Part shown: positions 40,227-48,830 of the stretch, piece by piece | Numbering within the stretch: position 1 is the stretch's first letter | Layout of the letters: each line of letters begins with the position of its first letter | From: Collimonas sp. OK307 | Lineage (GTDB): Bacteria; Pseudomonadota; Gammaproteobacteria; Burkholderiales; Burkholderiaceae_D | DNA length: 64,000 bases | Assembly (NCBI RefSeq): GCF_900113705.1 | Contig: NZ_FOQI01000003.1 | Coordinates: 1 to 64,000 of the forward strand | Direction: 5' to 3' | Notes under the pieces: generated by a model | The model's input: the letters and a program-made list of their open reading frames with translations, nothing else | Databases searched by the model: none | Told to the model about the DNA's origin: nothing | Made by a program: the position numbers and the translations under genes

Positions 40227-40255
40227 TTGAAAAATCTCATTTTTTTATATATACT
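40227..40255 (+). promoter_or_regulatory. Strong sigma-70 promoter of rpmBG
   Basis: TTGAAA (40227-40232) and TATACT (40250-40255) are separated by 17 bases, 41 bases before the rpmB ATG. The spacer is very T-rich. A ribosomal-protein promoter is expected at this place. Confidence 0.78.
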
Positions 40256-40296
40256 CACCTTTTTTCCAGTTTCGGAAATCTTTTAGGAGTAAAAAC

Positions 40297-40533
40297 ATGG
40301 CACGTGTCTGCCAAGTCACCGGGAAGGGGCCGATGGTCGGCAACAACGTTTCCCATGCAAACAACAAGACGAAACGTCGCTTTTTGCCTAACTTGCAAAA
40401 TCGCCGCATTTTCGTTGAGTCTGAAAATCGCTGGGTCTCCCTGCGCTTGTCCAACGCCGGTCTGCGCGTAATCGACAAAATCGGCATTGATGCCGTGTTG
40501 ACCGATTTGCGCGCTCGTGGCGAAAAAGTCTAA
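40297..40533 (+). CDS. rpmB: Large ribosomal subunit protein bL28
   Basis: The 78-residue basic protein begins [20 protein letters not shown] and contains [20 protein letters not shown], typical of L28. A TTTTAGGAG site precedes the ATG by 7 bases. It forms an operon with rpmG 22 bases downstream. Confidence 0.97.
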   Translation: MARVCQVTGKGPMVGNNVSHANNKTKRRFLPNLQNRRIFVESENRWVSLRLSNAGLRVIDKIGIDAVLTDLRARGEKV

Positions 40534-40555
40534 CTAGCAGAATAAAGGAAGAATC

Positions 40556-40723
40556 ATGGCGAAATCAGGCCGCGACAAAATCAAGCTGGAATCGACCGCA
40601 GGTACAGGTCATTTCTACACAACTACGAAAAACAAGCGTACAACCCCGGAAAAAATGTCGATCATGAAGTTCGACCCGAAGGTTCGTAAGCATGTTGAAT
40701 ACAAAGAAACCAAGATCAAGTAA
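40556..40723 (+). CDS. rpmG: Large ribosomal subunit protein bL33
   Basis: ATG 40556 follows AAAGGAAGAATC and encodes 55 residues starting [20 protein letters not shown] and ending [10 protein letters not shown]. The sequence is that of bL33. It has no CxxC zinc pairs, so it is the zinc-independent (C-) form. A terminator follows. Confidence 0.96.
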   Translation: MAKSGRDKIKLESTAGTGHFYTTTKNKRTTPEKMSIMKFDPKVRKHVEYKETKIK

Positions 40724-40741
40724 TTGATCCTGCTTTCAAAG

Positions 40742-40777
40742 AAGCCCCGCAAGACATCAGTCTCGCGGGGCTTTTTT
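40742..40777 (+). terminator. Rho-independent terminator of rpmBG
   Basis: AAGCCCCGC (40742-40750) pairs with GCGGGGCTT (40765-40773), followed by a T-run to 40777. It closes the ribosomal protein operon. Confidence 0.93.
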
Positions 40778-40814
40778 ACGTCTGGCCTTTCCGGTTAAGG
40801 TCTTTGACCGGCCG

Positions 40815-41801
40815 TCACGGAATCAGCAGCAAGCTGCCGGTGGTGCGGCCCGCCTCAAGATCGGCTTGTGCCCTGGCAGCCTCGGCCAGCGGATATTCAC
40901 CGCCAATTTCAGCTACGACCCCGGCTTGCATCATGGCGATGAGTGCCGCGGATGCCACTGAATAAGTATGCGGATCCGCCAGGTAAGCCATGATGCTTGG
41001 GCGCGCCAGCGACAGCGAACGGCGAGGCCCTAACTCTCCAACATTGATCGGCGCTATAGGGCCAGCCGCTTGCCCTATGCTTGCGACCGTACCGAATGGC
41101 CGCACACATGCAAGTGTCTTCAGGAGCATCTCGCCGCCGATACCGTCGATCGCGAAATCGACGCCTTTGCCGCCGGTCATGGCGGCAACCTCGGCTACGA
41201 TATCGGCATCGCGCCCTACGATGACATGATCAGCGCCATATGTCTTGGCAATTTGTGCTTTTTCGGCTGATCCGACCGTGCCGATCACTGTCGCACCAAG
41301 GTGCTTGGCCCAACGCACCAGCAGCGCACCGAGGCCGCCGGCAGCAGCATGGACGAGAATTGTGCTGCCTGCGCTGACCTGGTAAGTGCGGGTAAGCAGC
41401 ATATGTGCCGTCAGCCCTCGCAGCATTGAGGCGGCGGCCAGGCCCGAGCTGATGCTATCAGGCAAAAGAATCGCCTTTGCCTGCGGCAGCAGACGCGTTG
41501 CAGCATAAGCACCGACCGGTGCACCGGCATAAGCGATACGGTCGCCGATAGCGAGATGTTCGACCCCCTCTCCGACCGCGTCGATCACGCCGGCACCTTC
41601 GACGCCAAGGACCGCTGGCATCGCTGCCAGCGGATAAAGGCCAGTGCGGTGATATATGTCGACGAAGTTGACTCCAATTGCCTCATGCCGGATACGCACT
41701 TCGCCGGGACCTGGCAACTGCGGCGGCTCGCAGGTAACAACTTCGAGTTGATCTGTGCCACCCACACCCGCCATTCTGACCATTTGATCGATTTTATTCA
41801 T
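40815..41801 (-). CDS. Zinc-type alcohol dehydrogenase-like quinone oxidoreductase
   Basis: The 328-residue MDR-family protein resembles NADPH:quinone reductases: a GroES-like start (EVRIRHEAIGVNFVDIYHRT) and a Rossmann domain with ILVHAAAGGLGALLVRWAKH. No catalytic zinc Cys ligands are seen, as in QOR. The start at 41801 is chosen because GGAGG lies five bases upstream. It diverges from a LysR gene 91 bases away, which probably regulates it. Substrate unknown. Confidence 0.88.
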   Translation of the reverse strand: MNKIDQMVRMAGVGGTDQLEVVTCEPPQLPGPGEVRIRHEAIGVNFVDIYHRTGLYPLAAMPAVLGVEGAGVIDAVGEGVEHLAIGDRIAYAGAPVGAYAATRLLPQAKAILLPDSISSGLAAASMLRGLTAHMLLTRTYQVSAGSTILVHAAAGGLGALLVRWAKHLGATVIGTVGSAEKAQIAKTYGADHVIVGRDADIVAEVAAMTGGKGVDFAIDGIGGEMLLKTLACVRPFGTVASIGQAAGPIAPINVGELGPRRSLSLARPSIMAYLADPHTYSVASAALIAMMQAGVVAEIGGEYPLAEAARAQADLEAGRTTGSLLLIP

Positions 41802-41892
41802 CTTGTCCTCCATTAAGTTGGACTTATTCTGATTGATTGCACTTTGTTTGAAAATTCCCTAATATTTATCATCTTATGGGAAAATTTTAACA

Positions 41893-42750
41893 ATGACTGA
41901 TTGGGAAAATCTTCGGCATTTTGCCGCATTGGCGCAGGCAAGCACTTTATCCGGCGCTGCGCGCCAGCTCCATGTCGAACATGCGACCATAGCGCGCCGC
42001 ATTGCCGCGCTCGAAGCAGAATTGAACCTCAGGCTGGTAGACCGACGTGGCCGCAGGCTGTCATTGACGGCGGATGGCGAGCGCATTGCAGCCTTGGTCG
42101 AGCATATGGAGAGGGACGCGCAGGCGATTAACCGCGCAGCCGACGGCGCACGCTCGGAAGTCGCAGGAAATGTCACCATCAGCGCGCCGCCAGCCTTAGC
42201 CGCGGCGATGCTGGCGCGACCACTTGTCGCCCTGCGCAAGCAACACCCCGCCCTCCAAATCTGCATTTTGGGCGAAACACGCCAGGTCTCGCTGGAACGC
42301 CGGGAGGCCGACATAGCCATCCGCCTCAGCCGGCCCACCGATGGCGATTTTATTATCGCAAAGCTTGCTGAGCTTACATTTCGCCTGTATGCCAGCCCGG
42401 CATATCTCAACCAGACGCCATCGGAGGATTGGGCCTACATTGGCTATGTCGAGAGCATGAACGCCGCATCGCAGCAAGCTGCCCTGATCCGGCAAATGGC
42501 TGGTGAATCCCTACGCTTTCGGGCGACAACTCTCGATATCCAGCACGCACTGGCACGTGAAGGCGGCGGCGTGGCAATGCTGCCAACGTTCATGGCGGAA
42601 AATGATTCGACCCTGGCTCCGGCAATACCGGATCAGCCGCCGGTGACGCGAGATGCGTGGCTGGTCTGGCATGCCGACCTGAAAGGCTCGGCCGCCATAC
42701 GCGCCGTCGTCAAATCTATCCAGGAAGAATTCGGGAAAGCCTTTAAATAA
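41893..42750 (+). CDS. LysR family transcriptional regulator
   Basis: The 285-residue regulator has the N-terminal winged helix (residues 1-60: ENLRHFAALAQASTLSGAAR, HATIARRIAALEAELNLRLV) and a LysR substrate-binding domain (about 90-285). It diverges from the quinone oxidoreductase gene, the standard arrangement in which a LysR protein controls its neighbour through the shared intergenic region. Effector unknown. A terminator follows. Confidence 0.92.
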   Translation: MTDWENLRHFAALAQASTLSGAARQLHVEHATIARRIAALEAELNLRLVDRRGRRLSLTADGERIAALVEHMERDAQAINRAADGARSEVAGNVTISAPPALAAAMLARPLVALRKQHPALQICILGETRQVSLERREADIAIRLSRPTDGDFIIAKLAELTFRLYASPAYLNQTPSEDWAYIGYVESMNAASQQAALIRQMAGESLRFRATTLDIQHALAREGGGVAMLPTFMAENDSTLAPAIPDQPPVTRDAWLVWHADLKGSAAIRAVVKSIQEEFGKAFK

Positions 42751-42771
42751 ATCTTGAAACAACTCGCCAGG

Positions 42772-42806
42772 CAAAAAAAACGGCCCATTTTACATGGACC
42801 GTTTTC
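42772..42806. terminator. Bidirectional terminator between lysR gene and desaturase gene
   Basis: AACGG-CCCAT and ATGGA-CCGTT pair around a short loop (42779-42803), with an A-run before and T residues after. It separates convergent genes. Confidence 0.8.
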
Positions 42807-42873
42807 TTGATAAGGATAAGCGCCTGTGAATGCAATAATTTGCTTACACAAGCGACCTGCCTTCTATCCTGCC

Positions 42874-44067
42874 TCAGGAATAACTACGCAAACGCAGCGA
42901 GAAATCCTGCAGCGACTTGATGCCGGAAGCTTCAGCACGTGCGCACCAGTCCTGCAATTGATGCAGCAACTGATCGCGTGTGAAATGCGAACGCTCCCAG
43001 ATTGCACCCAGCTCAACCCGCATCTCGTGCATGGTCTGCAGCGCTTTACTATGCAGGAACAACTCTGTCAGTTGCTGCTTTTGCGGCGCTTCCAGCTTGG
43101 TCGGCTCACGCTGCAACAACTTCTTCGACGACTTCAGGAAACCCGATCCCAGCTTGGCCTTGTCGGTCAAATGGCTGCGTTCTTCGTGCCAGGCGCTCTT
43201 CAACGATTTTGCATACTTTGCCATGACATCGTAACGGTTCGCGATCACCGATTGCAGCGTATCCAGATCCGGCACCAGCTTGGTGTGATTGAATTTCGGC
43301 GCAGGCGCCACTTTCTTGACCTTGGCCAGGCCGCAGATTTCCAGAATCCGGATATACATCCAGCCGATGTCGAATTCGTACCACTTCGACGACAATTTCG
43401 CCGAGGTGCCGAATGTGTGGTGGTTGTTGTGCAGCTCTTCGCCGCCAATGATGATACCGAACGGAATGATGTTGGTAGCTGCATCGTTACAGTCGTAGTT
43501 GCGGTAGCCCCAATAGTGGCCGATGCCGTTGATGATGCCGGCGGCGGTAATCGGGATCCAGACCATTTGCACAGCCCAGACGCTGACGCCAATCACACCG
43601 AACAGCATGACGTTAATAAACAGCATCAACACAATGCCCCAGGCGCTGCGTTTGGTATAGACATTTCTTTCGATCCAGTCGTCCGGTGTGCCATGGCCGA
43701 ATTTTTCCATGGTTTCCAGGTTCTTCGATTCTGCGCGATACAGCTCCGCGCCCTCCCAGAATACTTTCTTGATGCCGCGGGTAACCGGGCTATGCGGATC
43801 TTCCTCGGTATCGCATTTTGCGTGATGCTTGCGATGGATAGCCGCCCATTCCTTGGTGACCATGCCTGTCGTCAGCCACAGCCAGAAACGGAAAAAATGA
43901 CTTGGAATGGCGTGCAGTTCCAAGGCGCGATGGGCCTGGCCGCGATGCAGGAAAATAGTCACTGCAGCGATCGTGATGTGCGTCACGACCAGCGTGAACA
44001 CGACCACTTGCCAGGCGCTTGCGCCTGTTACGCCATTCGACAGAAAATCGAGAATTGCATTGAACAC
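42874..44067 (-). CDS. Membrane fatty acid (acyl-CoA/acyl-lipid) desaturase
   Basis: The 397-residue protein has the three histidine boxes of membrane desaturases: HRGQAHRAL, HRKHHAKCD, and LHNNHHTFG, which bind two irons. Several hydrophobic helices flank them. The layout is that of delta-9-type enzymes. A C-terminal extension of about 120 residues (from AKVKKVAPAP) is basic and helical. It probably introduces double bonds to adjust membrane fluidity. Exact regioselectivity is not known. Confidence 0.92.
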   Translation of the reverse strand: MFNAILDFLSNGVTGASAWQVVVFTLVVTHITIAAVTIFLHRGQAHRALELHAIPSHFFRFWLWLTTGMVTKEWAAIHRKHHAKCDTEEDPHSPVTRGIKKVFWEGAELYRAESKNLETMEKFGHGTPDDWIERNVYTKRSAWGIVLMLFINVMLFGVIGVSVWAVQMVWIPITAAGIINGIGHYWGYRNYDCNDAATNIIPFGIIIGGEELHNNHHTFGTSAKLSSKWYEFDIGWMYIRILEICGLAKVKKVAPAPKFNHTKLVPDLDTLQSVIANRYDVMAKYAKSLKSAWHEERSHLTDKAKLGSGFLKSSKKLLQREPTKLEAPQKQQLTELFLHSKALQTMHEMRVELGAIWERSHFTRDQLLHQLQDWCARAEASGIKSLQDFSLRLRSYS

Positions 44068-44201
44068 TATGTGTACTCCATGTGTAGATGATGCTACTAC
44101 TTTTTTACGGTGAGATACGGGTGAAATGTGAGTAAGATACCAGCACGTTGACGGGTAGTTACCGAACAGTTACCCGAATTTCGAGTGCAATTGTACCCTT
44201 A

Positions 44202-45602
44202 TTATTCGCTCTTTCGAGATTTTGGCGCATCTTGTTGGCCATCTAATTGCAAACCGTGTTGCGTATCGGCCTTGAAGTTGCCATTTTGCAACATCACATT
44301 ATCGCCACCTTCGTCTGCAGTGGCTTGCACTACCCTGATATCTCGTTTCACCTGAGCAATCTTGATTTGACGGGCTTGCAATACCCGCCAGATTGCCCGG
44401 TTAACATCAGACAACACATTCAGGCGTCCGTTCTCCGGATCCGTGATCCAGAATCCGACCTCTAGCTCTAGCCCATCCGGGCCTATCTTCAGCAGCAAAG
44501 CTTGCGGCAAGGTTTCCTGCGAAACGCGGTTAACCTCGACCACGGCTTGCTCTAACAACAACAATACACTTTCGACATCGTCCTGATGTTCAATCATCAC
44601 CTGTGTCGACAAACGCAGGATCCGGTTGGTCAGCGAATAGTTTTGCACCGAATTGATCATGAAGATTTCATTCGGCACCACCGTATCGATCCCGTCCAGC
44701 CCTTGCAACACGGTATAGCGGCTATTGATCTGGACCACCTTGCCATAAAAGGTACTGACACCGACCATATCGCCGATCGCCAGGCTGCGTTCCAGCAAAA
44801 TCACGAAACCTGATACATAACTGCTGGCGATCTTCTGTAAACCAAGACCCAGCGCTACACCCAGTGCGCCGCCGAAGACCGACAACACAGTCAGATCGAT
44901 GCCGACCAGCGACAAACTGACCAATACCGCCACCAGGATCAGGAAGGCACGCGCCATCCGCGCTACCACCGTGCGGATCGAGGAATGCATGGTATTGACC
45001 CGCATCAGGCGCTCTTCCAGCGTGGCGCCGGCCCACAATGCAATCACCAGCGTCACCAGTACCGAGACCAGCGCTTGCATGATTGCCAGTAGCGAAACCT
45101 TATAGCGGCCGATCGGCAGCACCGTGCTATCCAGGTAATCGACCAGATCCGGCCACCAGCCCGTGATATACAGCAGCAAGCCGATCCAGACCAGCGCGCC
45201 GAAACTCTTTTCAAATAACAGGAGGAAAGTACCGACGCCGCTATTGCGCGCGAAAATCCGGCGCAAGACATAGAACACGAAACGCATCAGCGCCAGCGAA
45301 GCCACCAGCGGAATCATCAGCCGCATGAGATTCACCGGCTGATGCCATTTTTGCAGGGCCATTTTGACCAGCACCAGCAGCAGCAAGGTGATGACGGGCG
45401 TCAAGACCTTGACGAAACTGACAAGCCCGATCTGCATCGCCGGCGGCTGGGCCGGATTAAGATTGAAAGTACGGCGCAGCAGCCGAGCCAGCAACCAGCC
45501 CAGACCGATACATACCACCAGCAAACCGACTTGCGCCAGCAAACCCGGCGCCCGCAGGTTGCTCAGCAAGTCGTTCAACAGGTCATTGAGGATATCTGGC
45601 AT
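44202..45602 (-). CDS. Mechanosensitive channel of the MscS family
   Basis: The 466-residue protein has several N-terminal helices (residues 15-210), then the MscS core: pore helix FGGALGVALGLGLQKIASSY, VSGFVILLERSLAIGDMVG, and a C-terminal beta domain (LDGIDTVVPNEIFMINSVQN). It is larger than MscS (286) and belongs to the YbdG/MscM-like size range. It should open under membrane tension on osmotic downshift. Confidence 0.92.
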   Translation of the reverse strand: MPDILNDLLNDLLSNLRAPGLLAQVGLLVVCIGLGWLLARLLRRTFNLNPAQPPAMQIGLVSFVKVLTPVITLLLLVLVKMALQKWHQPVNLMRLMIPLVASLALMRFVFYVLRRIFARNSGVGTFLLLFEKSFGALVWIGLLLYITGWWPDLVDYLDSTVLPIGRYKVSLLAIMQALVSVLVTLVIALWAGATLEERLMRVNTMHSSIRTVVARMARAFLILVAVLVSLSLVGIDLTVLSVFGGALGVALGLGLQKIASSYVSGFVILLERSLAIGDMVGVSTFYGKVVQINSRYTVLQGLDGIDTVVPNEIFMINSVQNYSLTNRILRLSTQVMIEHQDDVESVLLLLEQAVVEVNRVSQETLPQALLLKIGPDGLELEVGFWITDPENGRLNVLSDVNRAIWRVLQARQIKIAQVKRDIRVVQATADEGGDNVMLQNGNFKADTQHGLQLDGQQDAPKSRKSE

Positions 45603-45667
45603 CGTTTTGAATAAAGCGTAACGTCCCGACGGTCACGTGGGCATGCCGCCTGCTTATTTACGCAAAA

Positions 45668-46921
45668 TTATTTACGTACAAATACTGCGGCAAAGAAGCC
45701 GTCAGTCTGATGCTTGTGCGGCAGCAATTTGAGATAGTCGCCCATCTCCAGCGCAATTTTCTGCTCGGCCAACACATCTTTCATCGGCACCAGCGAAAAA
45801 TCTTCGTGGCTGGCCAGGAACTGCGCAGCAATCGCTTCGTTTTCTTCGTCCAGCAAACTGCAGGTACCGTACACCAGGCGGCCGCCGGATTTCACCAGGC
45901 GCGCGGCGCTGGAGAGAATCGCGATTTGCTTGACATTCATTTCGCCAATCGCTTCCGGTGTCTGCCGCCATTTGACGTCCGGATTACGGCGCAAGGTGCC
46001 GAGGCCGCTGCATGGTGCATCGACCAGTACGCGATCGATCTTGCCGGCCAGGCGCTTCACCTTGCCGTCATTCTCATGCGCGATCAACACCGGATGAATA
46101 TTCGACAAACCACTACGTGCCATACGCGGCTTGAGTTTTGCCAGGCGCTTCTCGGAAACGTCGAAGGCATACAAGCGACCGGTATTGCGCATGGTCGCGC
46201 CCAGGGCCAGCGTCTTGCCGCCGGCGCCGGCACAGAAATCGACCACCATCTCGCCGCGCTTGGCGCCGACGATTTGCGCCAGCAACTGGCTGCCTTCATC
46301 CTGCACTTCGATCGCACCGCTCTTGAACAGCGGCAGGTTTTGCAAAGTCGGTTTCTTGATGACGCGCAAACCAAGCGGCGCATAAGGCGTCGGCACGCAC
46401 AAGATCGGCGCTTCAGCCAAAGTGGTGACGACTTCGTCGCGATTGGCCTTGAGCGAATTCACGCGCAGATCCAGCGGCGCCGGTTGATTCATCGCATGCG
46501 CCAGCTCCAGCGTGGCGGCTTCGCCGTCACGCGCCACCAGTTTGTCGAACAACCATTGCGGCAAGTTGGAACGCATCAGCGGCGGCATCAGGTCGCGGTT
46601 GATTTCGGCAACGCGTTTCAGCCATTCGGTTTCTTCATCCGACAAACCACCCAGGGATTCGATGCTGACCGCATCGGCCAGGCCCAGCAGGGTCATGCGG
46701 CGCATGGTCGGGCCGTTGCCGGATTCGGCAAAGCTGGTGTAGATGGCTTTGTTACGCAACAAGCCATATACCGCTTCAGCCACCACGCCGCGTTCACGCG
46801 AACCCAGCTTTGGATGGTCACGGAAGTAGCGCGACAAAGTGCCGTCGGCCGGACCGGTAAAACGTAGGATTTCGCGCAGGACTTCTTCGGTGTGACCAAT
46901 GATCGCGGGAGGCAATCTCAT
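45668..46921 (-). CDS. RsmB/NOP-family 16S rRNA cytosine C5-methyltransferase
   Basis: The 417-residue enzyme has the class I SAM domain (VVDFCAGAGGKTLALGATMR) and both catalytic cysteines in DAPCSGLGTLRRNPDV and LVYGTCSLLDEENE. The N-terminal helical region is shorter and less NusB-like than in E. coli RsmB, so it could be another member (e.g. RsmF or an unnamed NSUN-type enzyme). It is downstream of purN on the same strand. Confidence 0.9.
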   Translation of the reverse strand: MRLPPAIIGHTEEVLREILRFTGPADGTLSRYFRDHPKLGSRERGVVAEAVYGLLRNKAIYTSFAESGNGPTMRRMTLLGLADAVSIESLGGLSDEETEWLKRVAEINRDLMPPLMRSNLPQWLFDKLVARDGEAATLELAHAMNQPAPLDLRVNSLKANRDEVVTTLAEAPILCVPTPYAPLGLRVIKKPTLQNLPLFKSGAIEVQDEGSQLLAQIVGAKRGEMVVDFCAGAGGKTLALGATMRNTGRLYAFDVSEKRLAKLKPRMARSGLSNIHPVLIAHENDGKVKRLAGKIDRVLVDAPCSGLGTLRRNPDVKWRQTPEAIGEMNVKQIAILSSAARLVKSGGRLVYGTCSLLDEENEAIAAQFLASHEDFSLVPMKDVLAEQKIALEMGDYLKLLPHKHQTDGFFAAVFVRK

Positions 46922-47014
46922 AGTAAATCTTTCATAAAATTCTTTTAAACTGTTGATCGTGCCCGGGCTGGCCAGAGCAAACGATCGTCTTGGCGTTTGC
47001 GCTAGCCGGCACGC

Positions 47015-47620
47015 TTATGCACTATTACGGACTCGTCCGTCTTCGATACTTAATCGATTTTCGACAAACCAGCGCACTGCACGTGGATATAGTTGATGCT
47101 CTTCAATCAGCACTCGCTGCTCTAGCGACTGTTCGGTATCGTTTTCCAGCACCGGCACCACTGCCTGCGCTACGATCGGGCCGTGATCCAGCTTCGCCGT
47201 GACGAAATGGACGGTGACGCCATGCACCTTGACACCGGCTTCCAGCGCTTGCCTGTGGGTTGCCATTCCCGGAAAACTCGGCAGCAGCGAGGGATGGATA
47301 TTCAACATGCGGCCGGCATAATGCTCTACGAACGGCGCCGTCAAAATACGCATGAAACCCGCCAGCACTACCAGATCAGGGGAAAATCCATCGACAACGA
47401 CGCGTAGGGCGGCGTCGAACTGTTCTCGATCAGGATAGTCTTTATTCGCTACTACTGCCGTGGGAATACCTTGAGCAGCAGCAAATTTCAAACCTTCGGC
47501 ATCGGCCTTGTTGCTGACAATCGCGGCGATTCTGGCAGGCCATTGTTCGGTTTGAGCGGCGCGGACGATGGCTTGCATATTGCTGCCACGCCCGGAAATC
47601 AGGATAACAATGCTTCTCAT
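47015..47620 (-). CDS. purN: Phosphoribosylglycinamide formyltransferase
   Basis: PurN transfers formyl from 10-formyl-THF to GAR in purine synthesis. The 201-residue protein starts MRSIVILISGRGSNMQAIVR and has the active-site MLNIHPSLLPSFPGM, VHFVTAKLDHGPIVAQAVVP. The start at 47620 is chosen by homology; no strong ribosome site precedes it. Confidence 0.95.
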   Translation of the reverse strand: MRSIVILISGRGSNMQAIVRAAQTEQWPARIAAIVSNKADAEGLKFAAAQGIPTAVVANKDYPDREQFDAALRVVVDGFSPDLVVLAGFMRILTAPFVEHYAGRMLNIHPSLLPSFPGMATHRQALEAGVKVHGVTVHFVTAKLDHGPIVAQAVVPVLENDTEQSLEQRVLIEEHQLYPRAVRWFVENRLSIEDGRVRNSA

Positions 47621-47811
47621 GGCGCGCATTGTACCCGTTGCACTGCTGTTTTTGAGCAAACAGGGCGGCTAATTATCATATTTACAGACAATATCGTAAG
47701 GATTTGCCCGGGAGAATCGGAAAATCGGCTCGCTTTACAACAATAAAAAAACAGCTAAAACAATTAAGCCAGTGCCCTGTCCTGCCAGGTTGGCCGACAT
47801 TGCAGCTGCTG

Positions 47812-48210
47812 CTATTGGAATGAGTAAAAAACGCGGAACGCTACTTTCTTGTCGGCCCAGAAATCGGCGCTGTCGCGGAATACGTCGAGCAGGGTTTCCC
47901 GTGCCTCCTTGTCGAACTTGGGTGTATTCGGCAATTGTTCAATGACCACGATGAAACCTGGCTGCGGGCCGGCTTTGTGGGCGAGATCGGTCAGGCAATC
48001 GGCCAGTGCGTCGAAATTCTTGCCGAAATGCCTGGGAAAATGAAAGGCATGGGCGATATTCGCCAGTACTTGTTGTTTAGTCGTTGCCTCGGCGCAATAG
48101 GCATACAGGAAATGCTGCCCGAGACGGTTCGCCTCCGCCTGCAGATCGGTCACACGGAAGGCGCGGATGGACTGCACTACATTTGGCGGTACGGTTTTAA
48201 ACAAACTCAT
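47812..48210 (-). CDS. Barstar-like ribonuclease inhibitor
   Basis: The 132-residue protein is a barstar-family inhibitor: YAYCAEATTKQQVLANIAHA, HFGKNFDALADCLTDL (the acidic inhibitory helix region), and a final YSFQ. It starts at ATG 48210 after GAGGGAAAA. The RNase gene lies directly upstream on the same strand. Lacking a signal peptide, it stays in the cytoplasm to protect against the enzyme before export. Confidence 0.92.
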   Translation of the reverse strand: MSLFKTVPPNVVQSIRAFRVTDLQAEANRLGQHFLYAYCAEATTKQQVLANIAHAFHFPRHFGKNFDALADCLTDLAHKAGPQPGFIVVIEQLPNTPKFDKEARETLLDVFRDSADFWADKKVAFRVFYSFQ

Positions 48211-48283
48211 TTTTCCCTCAGCTAGAGCAATGATGATGGATTGTTGTTGTATCTCACACACTCGTCTCATTCACCCCTCTCGG

Positions 48284-48718
48284 TCACTCCTGAATGCGTC
48301 TGAAAGTCTGATAGTGATTATCAGTGTAATAATATTCCCCGGAAGTCTGGGGATTGCCGCCAGCAATGATCCGGCGCGCGCCACGATTGCGGGCATACGG
48401 GGTCTTTACCGTAAATTCATGATAATACCCACGCCGTTGCTTGGGCAGCATCCCTTCATAATTGCCAAATGTCACGCCATCTTTGGCATACGGAAACGGT
48501 CCGCCTTGCTTAATTAATATCAGTGTCGTTTGCGCTTCCCGCGGCAATTGATTTACCGAAATCACGTCCTGCGGCGAGGTCTCCCGGAACGATTCCCGGG
48601 CAAAAACCTGAAATGACAACAGCAAACCAAGCAGCAACAACATCCCGTTACGCAGCATGGCGGCGACGAAATCGGAACTTAGACCAAGGAAATGGTGCCG
48701 GGTTGCCTGGCTTTTCAT
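48284..48718 (-). CDS. Secreted barnase/RNase Sa-type ribonuclease
   Basis: The 144-residue protein has a hydrophobic signal segment (about residues 21-40, ending FQVFARES) and a microbial RNase N1/T1 domain. Conserved catalytic positions are visible: Glu in YYHEFTVKTP, Arg in RNRGARRIIAGG, and His in TDNHYQTFRRI, matching barnase Glu73, Arg87 and His102. It should degrade RNA outside the cytoplasm. The start could also be the ATG at 48658. The barstar gene follows 73 bases downstream, so the two probably form one operon. Confidence 0.9.
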   Translation of the reverse strand: MKSQATRHHFLGLSSDFVAAMLRNGMLLLLGLLLSFQVFARESFRETSPQDVISVNQLPREAQTTLILIKQGGPFPYAKDGVTFGNYEGMLPKQRRGYYHEFTVKTPYARNRGARRIIAGGNPQTSGEYYYTDNHYQTFRRIQE

Positions 48719-48830
48719 AAATTCAATATTTTATGGTTCTGATACCGTAGGGTAACGTGTTGATGAAAACGAATCAACTCGTATCCTTGCCCCGGCTTCA
48801 AGTGTTGCAATATTTGACAATATTGACCAG

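Noticed and set aside
42826-44091. A 421-codon open frame opposite the desaturase gene
   Set aside because: The minus-strand frame has full histidine boxes and the correct length; the plus frame has none.
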